A stretch of DNA of 64,000 bases from Paragonimus westermani (GCA_008508345.1 QNGE01000438.1:220026-284025), one strand, 5' to 3'. Shown: positions 1-11,864, numbered from the stretch's first letter. Made by a program: numbers and translations. The notes: a model not told the origin generated them from the letters alone.

Positions 1-714
1 TCACTGAGCTCGGTTAACCGCCATCTCATCTGACGTATACAGTCACCGACTCTGTGAATCGCGAGGTCTTCAGCCTGAGAGATGAATCCGGCGTACAGTG
101 GCCAACCCCTTGCTGAACGAGGTCATCTCTACGCCAGCTCATCACCCGTCCACTTCGCATTTCAAACCAGTAGGCCGTAGTGTCGGCACAGTGCACGGTG
201 TGGCCAACGACTAGCTGGCACCCTTACTAAATGACCAAACCATGTAAGTCTGTACAAATGTAGAGTAAACAAAATAACTCGTTTGAAAAGCACTGCCAAA
301 CACCCGCATCCTAATCCCCTCGTTGCACACTCGCTAGTACCACCCGATGCGAGCGGTACAGCGCAAACGTCGGTGATCATATACCTGGAGGCGGTCCCCG
401 TTCTCCATCTTGGGCGACCAAGTTTCGCTACCGTAAAGTAATATAACTCACTATCGCCCTATATGCGCGATCTTTGAGCATCAGAGCGATGCCTCTTTGT
501 TGCCAGATTAGCGTCTACTGTCCTGGCCTTAGTGGCACGTGCTCCCATCTACACCCCCGTCACCGCTACCGCAACTTTCTATATGTATAACCCGGTAAAC
601 AACCGCAATGGATTCATTATTCAACACCAAATCTACGTAATCACAGCGACGTTGTATAAGCACCTTACACTGTGAGACCGCAGAGTGCGTTCCGAAGTAG
701 TTAGCCGACTGCAA
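1..714 (-). pseudogene. C-terminal part of an RTE-like non-LTR retrotransposon
   Basis: The minus strand carries, in several frames, the region that follows the reverse transcriptase in RTE-type elements. At about 714-529 a frame resembles the segment around the 'YLG' motif. At about 480-380 the words resembling 'LLYGSETW' are split by a frameshift. At about 251-165 the frame reads TWFGHLVRVPASRWPHRAL, matching the family motif 'R(L)RWLGHVLRMP..RLP.RAL'. Stops and frameshifts break it at least three times. It runs off the left edge of the window. A related + strand fragment lies at 41276-41500. The clade assignment is from motif memory only. Confidence 0.5.
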
Positions 715-1275
715 AATGCGTCTAGTATTTTTTTAGCTTGAAAATTGTCAAGTAACAAAACATTACCGTCACCACAATCAAGGTCTCTCTTCTTTCAGGT
801 AGGAGATCAACACCAGCATCTTATAAATGCTGCAGGCATGCTTCCATTATTTCGTATATGGCAAAAGTGGACAACCCTGACGTTCGCACTCCTGATGCTG
901 AAACCTTCGGGCAGTTCATCATGTTGGGTAGTAAATTAAGACCTGCAAGCACAATGGTCTTGATGTTTGCAGATTAAAAATCTGTGACGATCAGCTATGC
1001 ACGAGGTATGTGCTATTTTGGAAGAATTTTTTCCATTTCGCCGAACCAGACTGGTCCACTTTCCCCTAACGTGCATGGTGTGTTAATCCTCAAACCGATA
1101 TTACACCATCCCATTCGTCGTTATTCTAACAACTCTCAGCGTTACGGGCCGAAGCTTCTATCCGTTTTGCCAACTGTCTCACACCCACTTTTATTCCAGC
1201 CGATATATAAAATATTTATTGACATTTTAATCGCATCCATCAAAGCAACGTGATGTGCCCCTGACAGATGAGTTT
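715..1275. other. Unassigned intergenic or repeat-derived stretch
   Basis: Short open frames here show no motif I can recognise. The stretch separates the minus-strand RTE fragment from the PLE1 foldback. I see no promoter or RNA gene. Confidence 0.3.
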
Positions 1276-1646
1276 TTCATCAGAGCAGCAAGAAGACATA
1301 TTGCGATATGTTAACATTTCATTTACTCTCATCAGTCGCAAACGTAAAACATGCCAGTTATATACAAAAAAATATTTAACGACACGCAGAGACCAGATAC
1401 ACATACAAGCACACGACTTATTATGTAATCATGACCATGGCAACCCGACTGGCTGTTTCAACCACTTCTGTGCACATAACGTCGGTTGGTAAGTTCGAAT
1501 GAGCATCGTTTTGCAGAAAACTAGTAACATTGGATTTCGTTTGCGCAACAGTATCTTGAATGAGTTAACTGGGTCAACTTGATGACCTGTTGTCATGATA
1601 TGTTTAGCAATCGATGACGTTGGATTTCGAGTAGTCAGTGCGTCAA
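1276..1646 (-). repeat. Left inverted arm of PLE1
   Basis: Reverse complement of 2055-2430. On the minus strand it encodes a second copy of the PLE1 C-terminus (from SSIAKHIMTTGHQVD through to the same stop codon), with 8 differences in about 71 residues from the right arm. It also includes the 3' untranslated part, so the arm covers coding and non-coding sequence alike. Confidence 0.8.
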
Positions 1647-2276
1647 CAATTCCTGAGACGAACTTTACTAACAAATGGATACCCCGACAAATTCACTGAT
1701 GCACATAAGACGGTGAAGAAGTGCACTGAGCCTGTACTGACGGCTCAAAAGAAGGATGTTTTCCTATTTTTGCCACTCAAGGGTGATCACCTATCCAACG
1801 ACATAAAGCACAAATTAAAATCTGCTCTGGCTCGAACGTATGTGGCTGCTCAGTTGCGCTTATTTCATACCACTAGTGGACCAGTTCTCCGCAAACGCAA
1901 AAGTAGTTTGTCAAACTGTTCTGTCTCTCATATTGTGTACCAGTTCACTTGCAGTTGCAGTGACGTTTACATAGGCAGGACAGACCGACAACTAGCACAG
2001 CGAGTCGCTGAACACATCCCGCAGTGGTTGAAACATCAGATGACGCACCAGTCCCAACTTGACACATTGACTACTCAAAATCCAGCGTCATCGATTGCTA
2101 AACATATCATGACAACAGGTCATCAAGTTGACCCAGTTAACTCATTCAAGATACTGTTGCGCAAACGAAATCCAATGTTACTAGCTTTCTGCGAAGCGAC
2201 TCTCATTCGAACTTACCAACTGACGTTATGTGCACAGAAGTGGTTGAAACAACCGGTCGGGTTGCCATGGTCATGA
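1638..2276 (+). pseudogene. Penelope-like element C-terminus: RT thumb plus GIY-YIG endonuclease
   Basis: An open frame of 212 codons, without a convincing start because the element is 5'-truncated. Residues 1-40 resemble the end of the Penelope reverse transcriptase domain (LLTNGYPDKF matches the family word 'L..NGYP..F'). A basic linker follows. Residues of about 97-135 form a GIY-YIG nuclease: the 'GIY' strand is HIVYQFTCSCSDVYIGRT and is followed by the conserved arginine helix (RQLAQRVAEHIPQWL). The CSC pair before YIG is usual in animal Penelope endonucleases. The tail includes SSIAKHIMTTGHQVD, also family-typical. The palm domain with the catalytic aspartates is missing, so the piece cannot transpose itself. 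The frame is intact, which suggests a fairly young insertion. Confidence 0.8.
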
Positions 2277-2430
2277 CTACATAATAACTGGTGTGCTTGT
2301 ATGTGTGTCTAGTTCCTGTGTGTCGTTAAATATTTTTTGTATATAACTGGCATGGTTTACGTTTGCGGCTGATGAGAGTAAATGAAATGTTAACATATCG
2401 CAATATATGTCTTCTTTCTGCTCTGATGAA
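2055..2430 (+). repeat. Right inverted arm of PLE1 (3' end of the element)
   Basis: Contains the last 74 codons of the PLE1 frame and about 150 bp of 3' untranslated sequence. It ends at CTGATGA (2424-2430), the invariant word of hammerhead cores, and AAACGAGG follows about 25 bp later. See the findings for what this may mean. Confidence 0.75.
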
Positions 2431-4017
2431 GTGGTTAAAGGGAACTCAGTGTTTCAAACGAGGTTTTGTTTGTTAAACCTACTACTGTTATCTGGCATCA
2501 ATATTCAGACCGACACCAGATTTTGTTGAAGTCCGTTCTGCTAGAGACCCGTCACATTTCGAACTGAGCCACTGAATGTGGGCATTAACTGTGTACCATT
2601 CAGTTTGCAAGTTTTTCCAGGGCAAATGGGCTTGGGCTGACATTGAGTTCACATATGAACTGCGTTTATGTACTGCCCAAAACAATGTAACGTGAAAAAC
2701 CACCATGAGGTATTTTCCAGTCATCTGGTGGGCCGGCAAATCACCCTACGTTATTTTATGTCCATCATCCGTGGGAATCATGTGACTGCCGTCGGAGAAG
2801 TTGGTATGGCCCAGTGCAGGTTGCGACAGCCTTATGGTTGTGCGACTTTCATCATGTAACAGCGTTGTCACTTCATAGTCGGTTGCCGTGGTTATGATAA
2901 CAACGACGCGATACTAATTTTCTCCGTGTTTTCCGCTGTGGTGTGTTGCAAAGCAACCGATTTCCAACGGTTCTCATTTGCCTCTTATTCTTAACAAGTG
3001 AGTACTGTTTACTGCGATATATTCTTGGACATTCATCATTTAAAATGTGTGGCTTAATTTACTCAAGTGGATAAACAACTTATGCACAGCTGATTGTATA
3101 TATCATCCCGACACCAACCATTACCATAATACTGCTCTACACGCTAATTCGCATATCCGTTGTTTTCTCTGTCCCTTAGTATGAATGGAGACTCTTTTTG
3201 CTCGTGCTGGTTGACTTGCTGTTCGAGTTAAGATCAAGTCCACTTTTGACCAAGGTGTCACACTGTCAATTCCGAACAGTTCTGAAGCGTTCCACCTAAT
3301 GACTGTTTTCTTTCGTTTGAACGAACGTAGTTTGATTTGTTATCGAAAACGATCTGTGTGGGTTAGGAATTACTATTAAGCTTACAACGAAACATTAACC
3401 TCAACGTTTGGGCACTGGATTTGTCATATGTTCATCCCATAGTGTGGGCGACCGCGTGTACGTCACAGTTATATAACAACAAACGTGGTGTAATATATCA
3501 TCGAAGAACTTAAAACGCTATTCCAAAACGTTTCACGGTATGTCGAAAATGTCGAAATGTTTTTTTGTTTTATCTCAATCCGAACCACTTTACCATTTCA
3601 TTTCCGTGTATTTCAAATAAAACGCTTGCTAAGCATGTGAGAAGCCTTTTCTCGGTAACCTATAGCTTGATTTCGACACTTGTTCTTGTTTTGTGTTGAG
3701 CATTTCAGAACGGCTGCTTGCTATGAATAACAAAGGTTAACTGAGTGAGGAGAATGTTGTCGTTAAATCAGCGGGTTGCAGTTGCACATACAAACAAATG
3801 TGGTAAACTATGGTAGGAAGGTCGAATGCAGTTCAATTGTTTATATGCCATATTGTGTTTACGGAAGTGAAATAAACATCGCAAATAAACATTGCAAACA
3901 GAAAAGACGTAAAATTCGGAGATGAGGGTATACTACTATGAACATGTGAGTAGAACAATGTGAAATTGGAGTTCGCAGCTTTTATTTGCGCATTTTATCG
4001 CTTTAATTCAACCACAG
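2431..4017. other. Gene-free stretch, probably PLBD intron
   Basis: About 1.6 kb with no motif-bearing frame. The exon at 4018 starts with an acceptor site, so the DNA to its left is intron, though transposons in it could hide small exons. Scanning all frames for phospholipase B-like motifs upstream of 4018 gave nothing. Confidence 0.4.
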
Positions 4018-4204
4018 GTATAATAATTTCAAGGTGGATCCACTGTCTTATTGCAATTGCACACCAAACTATACTGCGGAAAACGGAATATCGGCCCGAT
4101 CAGACTTGAATGATCCTAATGGCACGTACTCTATCCCGGCGTTTGAATACCGTTTGCATGGCGGCACGGATGTCAAAATCACCAACTACACAATGATTTA
4201 CACG
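4018..4204 (+). CDS. PLBD: Phospholipase B-like protein, penultimate recognisable exon
   Basis: This 187-bp exon encodes 62 residues near the C-terminus of a phospholipase B-like (lamina ancestor/PLBD) hydrolase, a lysosomal N-terminal-nucleophile enzyme family. The diagnostic stretch includes DPLSYCNCTP, then ENGISARSDLN, then NGTY and LHGGTDVKIT. These correspond without gaps to the vertebrate PLBD2 region 'DPLS.C..C.P...AENAISARSDLN....Y......HGGIDVKVT'. The acceptor is a pyrimidine-rich tract ending CCACAG at 4017. The exon begins with one base that completes a split codon. The donor is GTACGT at 4205, in phase 0. NYT and NGTY are candidate N-glycosylation sites, as expected for a lysosomal protein. 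There is no stop or frameshift, unlike the surrounding transposons. Upstream exons carrying the nucleophile are not in view. Confidence 0.88.
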
Positions 4205-5113
4205 GTACGTACCGTTTATTTGTGTTTTGTGAAGTTCTGTTCATTAACCAACGGACATTTTAATTAAAACCAAACACCTAAGTATATTCGTCCTCTAATC
4301 TTGCCATATGCACATCGCTCCTTTGTTCAATACACTAAACAAAATTAATGATGGTTACTCTTTAACCACGTCATCTGTTATCTGTCTAATCAAATGGCTG
4401 CCGTAAGTGCGTTCGTGCATACCATATTTTGCATACAATCTCTTCGAATCTTGCCGTTTACGAACGGATTTCCATAGCTGGTATCACTTAAGGCTGAACA
4501 TCAAATGTTCTGTGAGCCATACCTGTTGCTTTTAGTTTGAAGGCTATCGGGACCGCCACATTTTTCCTGGTTACTTCCGATGCTTCATGATAATCCATTT
4601 ATTGGGGAGTGATCCGCTGGTCTTACGATTCTACCGTCTTCGCTCAGCTGTTTGCTTAAGAGTAATCCGTTTCTAATATGTAGAGTGTTCAAATAGAAAT
4701 TGAACAACGTGAGTGAAGAAACGATGATCAGGCAACCCTGACAATCAAATTGCTCGGGTCACAATAGTGCAGTGATCGAATTCATTCCTGAATAAAAACT
4801 CGTATAGACAAGTAGGTTTTATATGTTAAACGGTGCTCACAAGTGATCGTAGATTTCATGTTCATATGTACAGTTTAGCTTGCTTCTTTTCAGAAGAGAC
4901 TGACTGAACGCGAAAGCAATGCAAGAGCAACAGAAATGACTTCTTAGTTAGCTACAAGATTCTGTAACAAAACGTCAGCTACTTCCTTCGATATAATGTC
5001 CGTCTTCTTATGAACCTGAAGTTCAGAGCCTACCCATTAGTATCGTTGTTCACTATGTTTGACGTAGCCTAATGTGTCCTGCATTATTTTGCTCCAATTA
5101 TCCTACCGCCCAG
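4205..5113 (+). other. PLBD intron (909 bp)
   Basis: The intron starts GTACGT and ends with a pyrimidine-rich tract and CCCAG at 5109-5113. Phase is 0 on both sides, so the protein alignment continues without gap or extra residue. No embedded coding sequence was seen. Confidence 0.8.
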
Positions 5114-5308
5114 ATGAATATGCTGGCTACAAGCGGTCCCACTTATGACAATGTGCCACCGTTTCAATGGTCAAAGATTCCAGTTAAAGTTCCCACACCT
5201 CGGATGCATCCGGACAAGTGGATGTTCACACCGATTGTCACGGACTTCACCGAGTATCTTGGTAGGACTCTAGTACCTAAGTGTCCAAAGTTGATCAGTG
5301 TATTTTGA
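5114..5308 (+). CDS. PLBD: Phospholipase B-like protein, last recognisable exon
   Basis: This exon continues the frame from 4204 and encodes NMLATSGPTYDNVPPFQWS, matching the family's 'L.AASGPTWDQVPPFQWS'. Next come a proline-rich stretch and DKWMFTP, which aligns with the 'D.W.F.P' end of the mammalian proteins. The open frame then runs about 17 more residues to TGA at 5306-5308. Mammalian PLBD2 stops a few residues after this aligned block. The worm protein is therefore either slightly longer or spliced again, for example at the GGTAGG around 5261. No polyadenylation signal is obvious immediately downstream. Confidence 0.85.
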   Translation: MNMLATSGPTYDNVPPFQWSKIPVKVPTPRMHPDKWMFTPIVTDFTEYLGRTLVPKCPKLISVF

Positions 5309-7499
5309 TCACTTTTGTTCCTCCTGGTTTGTATTTCATAACTCTGTTATTTACTTCATGTTCATTTGTGATTCCTCTACTTTCTATCCCAGTTAAAATG
5401 GATTCTATTCAAAACAACCGACTTGTTCATTGTCATCATTATATTCACCTTCTGTCACGTTTTTATCTCCAAGATCGAAATATCAAACACATGTGCTCAT
5501 ATTTCGCCTTTATTTCCAACTGGACCGTCATGACTTCTGATTTTTGCTTTGTTAACTGGCACTTAATATAAGTGTTTTACAAGAGTGTTAAAAAGATCAT
5601 CAGAGTCACTTTGCAGCTAATGAATTTTATGAATATAATACGTTTCTATCCACGGGTTGCCGCTGAACACTGGAGATCTTTGTCGAAAGACAAAATTGCG
5701 TTTTTCTACGTATGATGAGGACGTTCTGCATGTAAGTGTCGGCTAAGTGCGAAATGTTCCGTTTTTATCCCATTGAAGTGGATCACTGTGGGCTACATTG
5801 TGGTCCTTTAAGTATCACCTTGCTGTGGCCTAAACGAGGCTTAGTGTGTGGCACCTGAAACATAAAATCGGCGAGTGGAAGAACACCACCAGCTTTGTCT
5901 TTGGGTTCGCAATGAACCTTCTATTCCGTACGCATTGTAAGACAGTGATTGAGATGCCACCCATGTTGTCATAGACAACAGACTGCACTGTTTGGCATGT
6001 TCAGTCGTTTCAGATTCGCACTGCTGTGAAGAGCAACAAAATAAAATCTGACGGGTAACCAGTCGAAAATTACGCTTCCGCTGGCCTACTTCCGTACATA
6101 TGCTATCACTGCGCGTAAATTGTTTTCCTTATGCTTTCGCCCCTATTCATCACATCTAACGCCACATAACGCGTTATTGGAAGAGAGTGTATATGTTTGG
6201 TCATAGGGACGTTCAGTGAGCTACAACGTCGTATTCAGGATGGCGGTGGATTCTGATAACATTATAAATCGGCCTCATTTTGCCCATTTCAAGCCAACTG
6301 AGTAGTGCTGTGGCCCACTCTAAACCTACCAGTGTCTTAGTGTGATTCACTGTGTTGTTTTTGCACAGATCTGTGCCGCAGTATTAAAGTAGTTCCACTC
6401 AGTTCTTAACCCACTGAACTGTTAAGTGATTTTTGGTACCTATGAATTCCATTCACCTTATGTTGTATACAAGGCAGTCCTATGCTGTTCACACCATCTC
6501 AAGCATTCCTCCTTTTGACAGTAATATTATTGCATTTTTGTCCCACATATCTGCCACAACACAAGGCTGGCCAAGATATATGTCCATCTCGAACTGAAAC
6601 TCAGTCACTTTAATAGCATTTTAACTCAACAATTAGTAATCACTACATAAATAGCCCAAACGCGGGTCTAAAAAATCAACAGCGATATATTCACTTCATG
6701 GAGAAAACATAAGCGTAAAGTTGGGGGTTGTCCAATTATATATAAAATGGAGAGAGGTTTTTATGCAGCTTCATTGGGCCATGTATCTACAGCTGAAAAT
6801 TGCTCGGTGTATGGTTTCCAGTGAGAGCTGCGCTGAAACGTTCGTTTCAGATTTTTCCACGGCGATCGATCACTGCCGCCAATGGCGTCACATGTAGTTT
6901 CTGATGCGGCAACCACCGATTTTGTAGTGTTCCGCATTTGCCCCGAGAGGTAGACTCCGGTTGTTAGTGTACACCAGAACTTCAGGTATCATTTGATACC
7001 GTTTCTTTGTTTTTTTTTCTGGAGGGAAATTACTAAGGCCATTCTATTAAATGTTTGCTCTTCGTTACCACGTAACACAACTTTCCTCTCAAGACGCACA
7101 CACACAGCTGATCATTGTACCAACCTGAAAATTTCACTGGCCCGTCTGTGGTGTGATGTGTGGAGCAGTTCCAAAACTTTCGGTACATATGGTTATTAGG
7201 TTATTAGGAAGCTTTGCATCATATATGCTCTCCGATTGTTTGTTTGCGTGTCATGTGTCTGGGCGGCGCGAGTCGAGAAACGTCTACTAAAGCAGATTTC
7301 CTGCCTAATAGCGCGTCAGTGACTTGTCTACAATCCTTTGGCTATCATTTCGTGTTGATACCGTCTGTAACGCTAGACGAGACGCTTTGTACTGTGCGCG
7401 TAACAAATGTTTGGTTTTTATTCGCAACCGTTTTTATATGCCCCACCTGAACCACTTGCGTCGTTGAAAAACGACCCACTACTTCGTGTAATAAGTCAT
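5309..7499. other. Gene-free stretch downstream of PLBD
   Basis: About 2.2 kb that may hold the PLBD 3' untranslated region. An AATAAA-like context appears only distantly (ACAAAATAAAATC near 6040). Short frames such as 6993-7199 and 7214-7450 show no domain. Nothing else is supported. Confidence 0.35.
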
Positions 7500-7798
7500 T
7501 CCGAACAATCACTGTGCGAGTAGAATGTTGACAGTATCAATACTATACTGACTTCCGTCGTAAAATGGAATGACACTAAGGGTACTATTGTGAATTTTTT
7601 CTACACAGCTCCAATTGTTAGGAATATTACTGACATTTCTTGTCTCTTCTATTTATACGGTTTTTTACTATCCCAAATTTTTATACAACTGATGCGTAAA
7701 ATTCAGCGGTACACTCTCTGTGTTTTCGTGCCCTATTACGTTCCGTAATTTTTACATGTTCGGCTGTTATTAGATTTAGTTCACTCCCAACCATCACA
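7500..7798 (+). repeat. Gypsy-1 5' LTR
   Basis: The clear part is 7640-7798. It shares with 12018-12172 the words CTTGTCTCTT, TATTTATACG, TTTACTATCCCAA, TTATACAACTGAT, GCCCTATT and ACTCCCA.CCATCAC in order. The left end near 7500 rests on a shared AATCACTGT placed about equally far upstream in both copies, so that boundary is approximate. The LTR ends CCATCACA at 7798. Confidence 0.7.
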
Positions 7799-7811
7799 TT
7801 TTGGCGTCAGG
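7799..7811 (+). other. Putative primer-binding site of Gypsy-1
   Basis: TTTTGGCGTCAGG starts directly after the LTR end. Gypsy elements prime reverse transcription from a tRNA 3' end at this place, and the TGGCG-type start is common. The tRNA cannot be named from the window. Confidence 0.5.
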
Positions 7812-8340
7812 TTTTGAAACTATTTGCAATAACCATTGAGACGGTTTAATTAAAGGTTGATTCGAATGTTCGCGAACAGAATATTGTTTGAAGAGGTTTG
7901 ACATTTAGTGTCTCACAAAATGCGATCCGGATGTGAAGGAGAACGTTGCTTTTTGTTGGCAAGGTTGCTTATGTTGTTTTCAAGACCCACACTTTTCCAG
8001 GGTTACTAATAAAAATTTCTTATCCTGTGCTAAAGAAAATACTTCTGCAGCAACACTCCTAAGGTAGGCCACCCGAGGTGGTTGAAACGTAGAGTATTAC
8101 AACTTGCTCGTAACGTTGTGTTATTCCCAATTTATTTATCAATAACATGTTAAACACGACGCCCAAACTAGTCAACTCCATTCGTACTAAATTTGGTGGG
8201 GATATCTTACTTCTGCAGCACCTCCAAACAGTAGATTTTATAGTTGAAAGGACCGACTTCAAGGTACTAATTCGATCACAATCTCAATCGATTCGTGACT
8301 CCGTCTTATAGTTACAAACATAAGTAATTGAATGTAAATA

Positions 8341-8730
8341 TGGCATCCAGCTAAAGAACAGCCATGTGATCGAATGATCGCTGCTACTAGCTTGTCAGAG
8401 GTGCAACAAAAACTTCTTTTGCACCGTGATGAAAAAATTTCAGACTGTTCGTAAATTGTATGAAAATTATGAGGACGTAAGAGAAGTTAGGAAGATCGCT
8501 GAGGCTGTCCTGTGCAATTACTTCGAAAGCAACAATCCAATACCAAGTACGTGGTTTCGTGCGCCAAGAACATTCGTTTAGTTGTCTATGAGAAATAATA
8601 CTAACACAATGCTGCAATCTGGGAAGTGTGGATCTTGTGGATACAATCGTTCCTGACGTTCTTGTCCACACAGACAGGTAGATTGCTTCAGCTGAAGCAA
8701 ATTAGGCCAAATCCGGTCGGTCTGTAAGTC
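8341..8730 (+). pseudogene. Gypsy-1 gag relic with zinc-knuckle remains
   Basis: In shifting + frames the sequence reads LSEVQQKLLLHRDEKISDCS, then an acidic stretch with YENYEDVREV. A cysteine cluster follows near 8625-8710 (CGSCGY, then a CP-H-R pair and a degenerate C-x2-x-x4-x-x4-C word ending IRSVCKS). The order, a helical tail before cysteine knuckles, matches Gypsy Gag just ahead of the protease. Several stops interrupt it. The copy at 48330-48390 has a comparable knuckle, KCFSSDKLCHVQSVC, which supports the reading. Confidence 0.5.
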
Positions 8731-8869
8731 CAAAACGCTGGTGTCATTTAACTAGGAATTCTAGTTTTAACTTAGTACTACTGACCGCGGGCAATTCTGC
8801 TCTTTCCTTATCTGTTTTGGCCCAAACTACCTATGATTTTTTGATAACATTAATGTATGCCTTCGGCGA

Positions 8870-11330
8870 CAGGCATGGTTTCACCATTGATGCCGATGGT
8901 GTTGAATCAATAATCTCGCATTAGGATCCAACCGTACTTAAACTTGCTGTTTTTCTTCAACCTGCACAAGTTAACATTCATAGTATTACTGGTCATTCAT
9001 GGCTGATGCTAATTCTATCGACCGTCATTTGTGTGTTACGAGAGCAGGTCCTTCTAATATCAGGCTTAAAGGTTTACGCCAACTTCATTCTTTGCAAACG
9101 TAAGTGAATGAAACTGGCATGATACAACTCATGCTTATCTCTATAAGTCTACAGGGGAATGCGAATACCGAAGACAAAACTGGAAGCTTCGGGGGACCCG
9201 CCATTTCTTGAGATATGAATCATTCCACTCAGTTTTCGAGGAACTGTATGCAATATATCGCCGTCCATGTGTGATAAAGGAGTAATTAACACAAACTGAA
9301 TCGTCAAACTGGGTGACCTTGGTAGGGACACCACTGAAAGCCCTCTACAACGTACTTGTATAACACTGGAACACGGTGACGTATTGTGTAATTTGTCGTG
9401 TTCTAAGGTCTCAAGAATCGATTTAGAGAATGCTTAATTCAAACAGTACTTGATGAATTTTCAGCCAGTTTGGCAGTGACTGATACACTTTTCGGACTCT
9501 GTCGGCACAGTTATCAACCTTTTGTTGTGAATGTTCCGCCAGCCTTATTCCAAGACGCTATGAATACGATTACTACAGAACTTGGTGGCATCATAACCTA
9601 CGAAGATGATGTTGTTCATGGTCCTGATGGGTCTAACCACCACCATCGCCTCTCCTCTCTCTCTCTCAATGAATTTTGTGATTTCATCGTAGTCGCTGAC
9701 TTAAAGAAAGCGTGACTTTTCAGTTTCTTATTGTTCATGCTCTGGTTATGTTGTTGATAACGACAGTCTGAAACCAGATTTACAACGCTTAGCCCCACTA
9801 GTAAATGCACCACCACCAACCAACCTACATGAACTTCGTTCTTTCTTTAGCACACTTTAGCAGTATTCACGTTTTATTTCCAGTTTTGCTCAGCATGCTG
9901 GTTCTTTGTTCATTAGTTTGTTCATCAACGAATCTTTTGACTCACTACTCATAAAATAAATGCTTCGTGCTTCATTTTTCTTCAAACTACCACTGTTTCA
10001 AACCGTTTTCCATCTAAAATCATTCAGTTGTATTCACTGATGTTTATCCCACTGGATTAGGAGAAGTTCTTGAACAGTGTACGGACCTGTTGTATGTATT
10101 TCTTGCCGTCTGTCTAAAGCCCGAATCGGATATTCTCAGACTGTCATTCACTACTGCAACCGATCGTGAAACCTTGAATTCTCTATCATCCTGTCAAGTC
10201 GATAGCCAAGTCATATGATACCATGGTGCAAGGTTGGAGCATGACCTTCAGTTTTTACAAGTACACGATTATTCTCCGTGGTGCAAAAACAATTGCCCAC
10301 GTTGATTTCGTATCCAGAATTCCATCATCGAGCTCATATTCTAACAACTATGGATGTTCGTTAGTTCAACAACTGCCAGTAGTATGGAACGCACTGATGT
10401 GTGCTACTCGTGAATACTTGGGTCCTGACGTCTGTTTTAGGACGTGACTGGACACAACATAAGCGGCGTCGATTTCCTACGGTTTACTGTGGTCGCAAAA
10501 GTCCGTCCATCACTCCGGATGATTCGCCGTGTTCTAATGGACATACTGTAACTCCACCGACACAAAATTTGATTAAACGAATTCGCTTGCACACTTATTT
10601 TGTTGGTGGTTGAAACTAGAAGCAGATATTAAAAGCACTGCTAACAGCTGTATCAAATTCGTACACAAGATTCATACAAACAATCACGATAACACCCATG
10701 ACTCGTTCTGCTTGCAGCATTCCAGAGAGTCATCACTGATTAATCTGGCCCAATTGTGGGAAAATGTTATGCTTACGGATTATTGATGCTTACTGCAGTG
10801 ACTGTAATTCATAACCAAACACTGTATTTTTTTGTTGTGTTTACTATATGAGTAGTTACTTTGTACGTAATACTGATTACACCATAAATTTGTTGGTTAA
10901 CAGGCCGAATCATTACCACTGCGCAGAAACTTGATCTCGGTATGAGCTAAATACATTTCTTATTACTATTGAGTATTTCTTACTATCACAATTAGTGTAG
11001 ATGGCTTAACGTTTTTTAGCTTCATCACTCAACGCAAACTTTGCGCGAGCTCCTTTGACCACTGATAGTGGTGCTTACTTCGTTGTTAAGTCTTTAAAAG
11101 ACTGGACTGAAGAACTTGGAACTCGACATTTGTCTACTGCTCCGCAGAACTCAGTCTACTGGACTTACATAAAATTTCACATGCATGCTGTCGTCTGCTG
11201 TTGCGCCTGTATCATCAAACAAACTCGTGGAACTAAATCGAGAACTCGATCAATTCCTCAGGTAATACAGAAACCCGCTATACTTTGGAACTGGGAAGGG
11301 TTGTGATGACCTGGAGAATCCTCCGGTGTG
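8870..11330 (+). pseudogene. Gypsy-1 pol relic (protease, RT, RNase H, integrase)
   Basis: The protease region near 8870-9000 matches the second copy (shared 'GVESI' and 'ITGHS' words). The reverse transcriptase is clearest at 9470-9615, with PPALFQDAMNTITTELGG then YEDD at 9599-9610, standing in for the family's Y-x-DD active site. RT connection words follow near 9735-9850 (LKPDLQRLAPLV, then NLHELRSF). RNase H and tether remains include MVQGWSM and AKTIAHVDFVSRIP at 10223-10330. The integrase core is at 11055-11170 (TDSGAYF, then LGTRHLSTAPQNS). At least five frameshifts or stops occur, and a segment between RNase H and integrase is poorly recognisable, so no functional polyprotein can be made. 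Confidence 0.7.
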
Positions 11331-11864
11331 TGTGTTGTACAATGTTTAAAGTCCTCCCTCAAATCCTAGTTCACATTGTGCACAGGATCGTACAGATCTT
11401 TCCCTCCTAGTTGTTTGTTACCTGCGACCGTGTTTGTTTCTTCATATGCTTGTCGGTCTATGCGTTCTACTAGCACCACACTCTTCCGGTGGGCTCAACG
11501 GTCGGATCCTGAACCTCTCTAGCTCAATCCGCGTATCACTGTCATTCAGCGCTGGTCGAGGCCCATTGTAATTATCGTATATTGTATGTTCGGTCCCTTT
11601 CAGTTATTCGTATTTCCCCTTCACGTCTGGCATTTGTTGCGTGTACCTGGGAATTGTTGGGTTGATGCACGCTTGCACTAAAGAGTCATACAATCCCGTT
11701 TACGTACAAGTCTTAACTGTGTGAAAACAACCTATTCTACGTCATAGAACGGCAGCGATTTAATTCTAGAGCAAATCGCACTGTCATCACTCTTTGCCTG
11801 GAAGATCTCTCTTGTTGTTCAAGACGTGTTGACTAGTTTGAATTCCATTGTAGAGCTCATTCTG

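Larger units (their letters stand above)
1276..2430 (+). mobile_element. PLE1: 5'-truncated Penelope-like element with an inverted copy of its own 3' end
   Basis: The locus is a foldback. The right half (about 1650-2430, + strand) encodes the C-terminal end of a Penelope-like polyprotein. The left half (1276 to about 1646) is the reverse complement of 2055-2430, differing at roughly one base in ten by eye. The spacer is about 408 bp. Both arms end outward at the same place (the TGATGAA word at 2424-2430 and its complement at 1276-1282) and diverge beyond it. Penelope-like elements are known to insert as truncated copies with partial inverted or tandem copies, so the structure fits the family. 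A third, shorter copy of the same 3' end lies at 54665-54848. Confidence 0.75.
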
